In this document: piece by piece, positions 17,374 to 23,769 of the stretch
How the letters are laid out: the number at the start of each line of letters is the position of its first letter
Numbering within the stretch: the stretch's first letter is position 1
Assembly: GCA_033558025.1 (NCBI GenBank)
Contig: JAUCEF010000072.1
Span: forward strand, 1-23,769
Reading direction: 5' to 3'
DNA length: 23,769 nucleotides
From: Phytophthora sp. 'mugwort'
Taxonomy: Eukaryota; Oomycota; Peronosporomycetes; Peronosporales; Peronosporaceae
Position numbers and translations under genes: made by a program
The notes under the pieces: model-generated
The model's input: the letters and a program-made list of their open reading frames with translations, nothing else
Databases searched by the model: none
What the model was told of the DNA's origin: nothing

Positions 17374-18083
17374 TTAAACAGTTTTATCTGAATATACATT
17401 AAAAATAGCTTTTAATGCATCTCGTGAAAGTTGTTTATAAATATTTTGTTTTAAAAATTTTTTTTTTTCCTTTTTAGTTAAAGTAACCGCTCCTATTAAA
17501 GCTATTAATAATATAATACCTGCAACTAAAAAAAAAAAAGCATAATAACTATATAAAATTTGTCCAATTGTTTCAATATTTGTAATAGTATCTAATTGAT
17601 AGATAAAATTTTTTAAAAAGGGTTTGACATCAACAAATATTTCAAAAGTACCTTTCATACTATCGTGAAAAAAAAATAAAGTATTTACTTTTTGAGTAAA
17701 AAAAGAATTATTTATTAAATGGTAATATGATGTAAAAACTTTACTAAACATAACAAACGTTTCTAAAAAAAAATAAAACTAATTAAAAAAATAATTGGTA
17801 AATAACCAAAATTATTTTTTATTTTATTTTTATCAATTAAAACATTAACATCTAGCATCATAATAACAAATAAAAATAATACAGTAATAGCTCCTACATA
17901 AATAATAATTAACATTATTGATAAAAATTCAATTTCAGAAATTAATAATAATCCAGTTGAATTAGTAAAAACTAATATTAAAAAAAATGCAGAATATATT
18001 GTATTTGTAGAATATATTACAAATATAGCTGAAGTTAAAGCTATAGTTGAAAAAGTATAAAAGAAAATTGTTTCGAAATCCAT
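17374..18083 (-). pseudogene. nad6: nad6, reflected copy with one frameshift
   Basis: This is identical to nad6 at 15693-16403 except that the poly-A at 17765-17773 has 9 bases where the intact copy has 10. That splits the frame into an N-terminal part of about 106 residues and a C-terminal part of about 125 residues. A single homopolymer difference with no other change is most simply a consensus error. Confidence 0.9.
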
Positions 18084-18143
18084 AATGTATTTAAATTATA
18101 TAAATTTATAATTATATCTTAAAAGATACATATTTTATTATTT

Positions 18144-20137
18144 TTATTTAATTAATAAAAAAATAAATAAAAATAATAAAATAGTAATAATATTAAAAAA
18201 ATAAATAATAGAAAAAAAAATAATATTTATTAAACAAATAATGCTAATTAACATTAATAATGAATAGTGATAAATATAACCTGTTTGTAATAAAATTATT
18301 TTTTGACTTAAGAAAGAAAAAACGGTTATTAAACCAAAAGGACCACACATTTCAATTAAACCTTTATCAATCATTTTATATGTTACATTATAACCAACTT
18401 TTAATATATATTGATTAATAAATTCATAATAAATTTTATCAAAATACCATTTTCTATTTAAAAAATTATAAAAATAAAGACCATATTTTGAAATTTTTAA
18501 GTTATATAAAAATCTAAATTTAAAAAAATATAAATAAAAGGCACAAAATAAGCCACAAAAACTTAAAATAACAGGTAATAATTTAAAAAATGTTGGTAAA
18601 AATTCAGCATCAATCATTTGATTATTAAATGGATTTATATAAATTGAGTTATTCCAAAAATTTGAACCTAACCCAACAAACATATCTTTAGAAATATAAC
18701 CTATAAAAATACTACCAAATGCTAAAACTCCTAAAGGAATACCCATTTCTAATGGAACATCATGTGCATTTTTAATAACATTTTTATAGGCATTAGTTTC
18801 ACTTAAAAAAGCAAAAAATAATAAACGTGTTGAATAGAATGCCGTAAAAAATGCACCAATAGTACCCAACCAATAAGCAAAATGACCTGTTTCACTAAAA
18901 CTTGAAAATGCAACTTCTAATATTAAATCTTTAGAATAAAAACCAGTTAAAAAAGGAAAACCCATTAAAGATAATGAACCTATTAAAAACATTATATAAG
19001 TAAAAGGTAAAATTCTTCTTAAACCACCCATTTTTCTTATATCTTGTTCATCACCCATAGCATGAATTACAGCACCGGAACATAAAAATAATAATGCTTT
19101 AAAATATGCATGATTTGATAAATGAAAAATAGCTAAAGGATAATTTGATAATCCACAAGCAAAAAACATATAACCTAATTGACTACAAGTAGAATAGGCA
19201 ACTATTTTTTTAAAATCATTTTGTACTAGACCAATTGTACTTGAGAAAAAGGCTGTAGAAGCTCCAATAATTGTAATAACTTTTAAAGAAAACATTGAAT
19301 ATTCAAACATTGGTGAACAACGTGCAATTAAATAAACACCAGCAGTTACCATAGTCGCTGCATGGATTAATGCCGAAACCGGCGTAGGTCCTTCCATAGC
19401 ATCGGGTAACCATAAATGTAAAAAAATTTGAGCAGATTTACCCATAGCACCTATAAAAATTAAAATACACGCAACATCAATAATACTTAAAATATAATTA
19501 AAAAAAATAAATTTAAAATCTTTAACAATAGAAATTGCTGCAAATGTACTAAAATATTCAATAGTTCTAATATTATAAAAAACAGTTAATACACCTAATA
19601 ATAAGATTAAATCACTAATTCGATTAACTAACATAGCTTTTATAGCTGCTTTATTCGCTTGTAAACGTGTAAACCAAAAATTAATTAATAAATATGAACA
19701 AAAACCAACACCTTCCCATCCAACAAACATTTGCATAAAATTATCACCTGTAACTAATATAATCATAAAAAAGTAAATAGTGATAAATATGACATAAATC
19801 TAGATAAATGTGGATCATGATCCATATATTTAGAAGAATATAAATGAACTAAAGTTGAAATACTTGTTACAACAATTAACATTATCATAGTTAAACTATC
19901 AAATAAAAAACACCAATTACAATTAAATAAACCACTATTAATCCAATTTGAAATATAAATAATATACTCATATTCATTTGTAATTGAATTATATATAATA
20001 ATAAATGAAAAAAGACAACTTAAAAAAGTTGTTAATGTGGTTATAAATACAGAACCTTTACGGCCAATATAAAAACCAAATAATCCAGAAGCTACTGAAC
20101 CTAAAAAAGGTAAAAAAATTAAAGTTAATAATAACAT
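18144..20137 (-). pseudogene. nad5: nad5, reflected copy with one frameshift
   Basis: This mirrors nad5 at 13638-15632. An A run at 19767-19772 has 6 bases against 7 in the intact copy, dividing the frame into about 124 N-terminal and 540 C-terminal residues. I saw no other difference in the two kilobases. The clean remainder argues against long-standing decay. Confidence 0.9.
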
Positions 20138-20341
20138 AATAGAATAAAATAAATTTAAATTATTTAAAAATATAATAATAATTTTAAAATAATTCTTCTT
20201 AAAGAATAAATATTTTTTAAAAAATTAATATTAGAATAATATTTAAAATTATTTTCTATATAGAAAATAATTAATTTTTATCTGTTATGTTTTATTTACA
20301 AAATATTATAATTATTTTTTATTAATAAAAAAATAATTATA

Positions 20342-21869
20342 TTATTTTGTAATAAAATTATTAGTAAAATTTGTTGCTAAAATATTAAGTTTTTTTTCTA
20401 ATTCTTTAGATATTTCTTTTTTATTTAAGATTTCTTCTAAAATATTAAAATGATTATTTTTTATAAAATTTAACCAACTAATTTCAAAACTTGAAATTTT
20501 ATCAACAGCAATTTTATCTAAGAAACCACGTACACCTAAATAAATAATTACAATTTGATTTTCAACAGATAACGGTATATTTAAACCTTGTTTTAACATT
20601 TCTGTTAATCTAATCCCTCTATTTAATTGTTGTTGAGTTGTAGCATCTAAATCAGAACCAAATTGAGCAAATGCTTGTACTTCTCTAAATTGTGCTAATT
20701 CTAATTTCATTGTACCAGCAATTTGTTTCATAGCTTTAATTTGTGCAGAAGAACCAACACGACTTACAGATAATCCAACACTAATTGCAGGTCTTTGACC
20801 TTCATTAAATAATTCTGTTTCTAAAAAAATTTGTCCATCAGTAATTGAAATAACATTTGTTGGAATATAAGCAGAAACATCTCCAGCTTGTGTTTCAATA
20901 ATAGGTAATGCGGTTAATGAACCACCACCAATTTTTTTATTCATTTTAGCAGCTCTTTCTAATAAACGAGAGTGTAAATAAAAAACATCTCCAGGATAAG
21001 CTTCTCTACCTGGAGGTCTTCTTAATAATAAAGACATTTGTCTATAAGCTACCGCTTGTTTTGATAAATCATCATAGAAAATAACAGCATGTTTACCATT
21101 ATCTCTAAAATATTCACCTAAAGCACAACCAGTATATGGAGCTAAATATTGTAAGGGTGCTGAATCTGAAGCAGTAGCCGCTACAATAACAGAAAAAAAC
21201 ATTGCATTTTTTTCTTCTAAAGTTTTTGTTAATTCAGCAATTGTTGATCTTTTTTGACCAACACCTACATAAATACAATATAATTGATTATTTATATCTT
21301 TTTTTAAATGAGGTTCTCTTTGATTAATTATAGTATCAATAGCAATAGATGTTTTACCTGTTTGTCTATCACCAATAATTAATTCCCTTTGACCACGACC
21401 AATAGAATTAAACTATCTACAGCTTTTAAACCTGTTTGTACAGGTTGTTTAACACTTTCTCTAGGCATAATACCTGGAGCTTTAACTTCAACTCTACTTT
21501 CTAATTTACTGTTAATTTGACCTTTACCATCAATGGGTTGTCCTAAAGCATCAACTACTCTACTAATACTTCAGGTCCTACAGGTACACTAACAATAGAT
21601 CCAGTTCTTCGTACAAAAATTACCTTCTTGAATTTCTCTATCATTACTAAAAACACAACACCAACAACATCAGGTTCTAAATTTAAAGCCATTCCTTTAA
21701 TATTACCATTATTAAATTCAACCATTTCACCTGCTTGAATTTTAGTTTAAACCATAACATCTTGCAATACCATCACTCATTGAAGAACAATACCTGTTTC
21801 TTGTAAACTTTTTTCATCTTTATATTTTTTAATATTTGATTCCAGTATATATGATAATTCAATAGCCAT
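20342..21869 (-). pseudogene. atp1: atp1, reflected copy with six indels in its 5' third
   Basis: The C-terminal two thirds match atp1 at 11904-13433 exactly. Upstream, six one-base changes break the frame repeatedly: losses near 21405, 21563, 21655 and 21783 and gains near 21617 and 21746. All are in doubled bases or short homopolymers. The change from no errors to one per about 65 bases begins abruptly near 21405, inside the gene, which suggests a drop in read support rather than selection. Confidence 0.9.
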
Positions 21870-21948
21870 AGAGGTTATTAAATTATCATATTATTTAATA
21901 ATTATAAATTATTATAATTACCAAAATATATCAAATATATATTTTTTA

Positions 21949-22020
21949 TACCCTTTACGAGAATTGAACTCGTATTTTTACCGTGAAAAGGTAATGTCCT
22001 AACCATTAGACTAAAAGGGC
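21949..22020 (-). tRNA. trnE: tRNA-Glu (UUC), reflected copy
   Basis: This is an unchanged reverse complement of the tRNA at 11753-11824, although it lies within the error-rich part of the arm. Confidence 0.88.
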
Positions 22021-22044
22021 TTTTTATTAAACAAAAAATTTTGT

Positions 22045-23515
22045 TTAATAAAAATAAGAAAAATCAATATGTATTAAAATTTTTGAAACACTTTCATGCA
22101 TACAACTTTCAAAAATTTTAGGATATAAACCTAATAAAAAGATATTTATAATTAATATTAAATGAATTAAAAATTCACGATAAGTTAAATCATAATAAAT
22201 TTTTAAATAAATATTTTGAATATTACCATAACAAATTCGATTATAAAATAATAAAGATATACCCCACCCAAAAACATACCAATTGTCGCAAAAACAGCTG
22301 TTGTAGTATTATCTTCAAAAAACTCCAGTTAAAATAAGAATTTCACCCACAAAACTACTTGAACCTGGAATAGACATATTTGCTAATACATAAATAAATA
22401 ATGCAATACAAAATAAAGGCATTGTATGTGCTAAACCACCATAATAATTAATAAATCTTGTATGATATCGATCATATAAACATCCAATTGAAAAAAATAA
22501 ACCACTCGATACTAAACCATGACTAATCATTTGAATAATACTACTTCTAATCCTTGAATAGTTAAAGAAAAAATACCCAATATTATAAAATTCATATGAG
22601 CAACTGATGCATAAGCAATAATACGTTCAAATCTGTTTGTCGTATAGCTGTTAATGACGCATAAATAACAGATATTAAACATAAAACTAAAATATACGGT
22701 GTAAAATATAATGCAGCTTTAGGAAATAAAGGAACTAAAAACCTAATCATACCGTATGATCCTAATTTTAATAAAATACCAGCTAATAGTACAGAACCTG
22801 CGGTAGGTGCTTCAACATTTGCTTCCGGTAACCAAACATGAAAAGGTAACATTGGAACTTTAACAGCAAATGATAAAAAAAAAGCTAAGAAATAAAATTT
22901 TTCATATGAAAAATTAAAATTACTATAATATAATATTTGATAATCAGTTGTACCCACAGTTAAAAATAAATGAATAATGGCAATAAACATAAATAATGAA
23001 CCTGCTAATGTATACATAAAAAACAAATATGAAGCTTTAATTTTACGTTCTCTTGAACCCCAAATACCTATAATTAAAAACATAGAATTAATACACTTTC
23101 AAGAAAATATAAAAAATAAGTACATCTAATATACTAAATGAAATGATTAAACAAAATTCTAAAATAAAATATAAAATAAAATATTCTTTTATATTTTTTA
23201 TTAATCATTTCATAACTAATTAACATACAGATTGGAATCAAAATGTTGTTAAAATTATAAAAATAATGAAATACCATCAATACCTAAATAAAAATTAATA
23301 TTAAATTGACTAATCCATTCTATTTTAAATAAATATTGAAAATTAGAAGTTGATTTATCAAATAAAATCCATAAAGGTAATGACATTAAAAAAATGAAAA
23401 AAGACATAAAAATACTAAAATTTTTTATAAATTTTTCATTTTTCGAAAAAGCTAATATAATAACCGTAATTAATGGTAAAATAAGTAAAAAAATTAATAT
23501 AAACTTATTAAACAT
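22045..23515 (-). pseudogene. nad4: nad4, reflected copy with seven indels and one substitution
   Basis: This mirrors nad4 at 10253-11728. There is a gain at 22317-22322 and losses near 22544, 22626, 23085, 23102, 23242 and 23261. G to T at 22819 changes the conserved His of LPEAHVEAP to Asn. The result is several short open fragments. Substitution of a residue that is nearly invariant in the family, together with homopolymer indels, is what raw-read error would give. Confidence 0.9.
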
Positions 23516-23537
23516 AAAAAAATTTAATTTAAAAATG

Positions 23538-23610
23538 GGCGAAAAATGGGACTTGAACCCATAACACTTAGACCCACAATCTAACACTCTACCTTTAAGT
23601 TATAATCGCC
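23538..23610 (-). tRNA. trnH: tRNA-His (GUG), reflected copy
   Basis: This is an unchanged copy of the tRNA at 10158-10230, including the encoded G-1 and the two T-T acceptor mismatches. Confidence 0.87.
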
Positions 23611-23613
23611 TTT

Positions 23614-23769
23614 TTAAATTTTTCTTAAATAATATATAAAATTTAAAAATGATTGAACAATTAAATTATTTAAAGGTGGATAGTTTTAGATAATATTTGT
23701 TTTACTTTTAAATTAGAATAAATATTATTTTGAATACTCAAATAAATTAATTCAAGTTTTTTAAAATTA
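23614..23769 (-). pseudogene. 3' end of the L10-like ORF, reflected copy, cut by the window edge
   Basis: This mirrors 9998-10154. A T run at 23684-23687 has 4 bases against 5 in the left arm, adding another frameshift. The window ends before reaching the A run that breaks the left copy. Confidence 0.85.

Larger units (their letters stand above)
16891..23769 (-). repeat. Right (reflected) arm of the palindrome, with frameshifts clustered at its far end
   Basis: This is the reverse complement of 9998-16886, ten bases shorter net. Against the left arm I count 13 single-base losses, 3 single-base gains and one substitution. Two losses lie before 21400 (A runs at 17765-17773 and 19767-19772). 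The other 14 indels and the substitution (22819) lie between 21405 and 23687. Nearly all are in homopolymers or doubled bases. Confidence 0.95.

Noticed and set aside
17374..23515. Second, diverged set of nad6, nad5, atp1 and nad4 genes, or pseudogenes under decay
   Set aside because: Differences are almost only single-base homopolymer indels concentrated at the far end, with long stretches of identity; this fits consensus error in a reflected copy better than evolution.
20342..23769. RNA editing correcting the reflected-arm frameshifts
   Set aside because: The same genes are intact without editing in the left arm, so editing is not needed to explain them.

Overview
This is an AT-rich, gene-dense piece of a protist mitochondrial genome. 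The evidence is a set of complex I genes (nad2, nad3, nad4, nad5, nad6, nad7, nad9, partial nad11), cob, cox3, atp1, atp6, atp9, the ribosomal protein genes rps7, rps10 and rps12, a frameshifted small ORF resembling ribosomal protein L10, and nine different tRNA genes. Every stop codon examined is TAA, tryptophan is TGG and no gene needs TGA as a sense codon, so the standard code fits. Mitochondrial nad7, nad9, nad11, rps7, rps10 and rps12, the compact layout and the nad5-nad6-trnR(ucu) run resemble stramenopile (oomycete-like) mtDNA. That placement is from memory of gene content and order, not from a search. rRNA genes, cox1, cox2, nad1 and nad4L are not in the window.

Layout. Positions 1-8402 are read from the minus strand: nad2, trnF, rps10, trnR(gcg)-trnQ-trnI-trnV, rps12/rps7 (overlapping), cox3, atp6, trnD, nad3, atp9, nad9, cob and an N-terminally truncated, frameshifted nad11 that runs off the left edge. 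A 116-base divergent spacer (8403-8518) separates this block from a plus-strand block: nad7, the rpl10-like frameshifted ORF, trnH, nad4, trnE, atp1, nad5, nad6, trnR(ucu) (8519-16493). After about 390 gene-free bases the sequence folds back on itself. From 16891 to the right edge it is the reverse complement of 16886 back to 9998, with only a 4-base loop (16887-16890, TTTG) between the arms.

The reflected arm repeats trnR, nad6, nad5, atp1, trnE, nad4, trnH and the tail of the rpl10-like ORF. By eye it differs from the left arm by at least 16 single-base indels (13 losses, 3 gains, mostly in short homopolymers) and one substitution that changes a conserved nad4 residue. Only 2 of the 16 indels lie in the first 4.5 kb from the fold; 14 are packed into the last 2.4 kb. 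All left-arm protein genes except the rpl10-like ORF are open, whereas all four reflected protein genes are frameshifted. This gradient looks like falling consensus accuracy toward a contig end, not biological decay. The fold itself could be a real inverted repeat (known in oomycete mtDNA), a covalently closed hairpin end of a linear chromosome read through by the sequencer, or a fold-back read artefact. Sequence alone does not decide.

Together the genes encode parts of respiratory complexes I, III, IV and V plus part of the mitochondrial translation apparatus. Long AT stem-loops repeatedly enclose stop codons (nad2, nad4, atp1, nad5) and may mark mRNA 3' ends.
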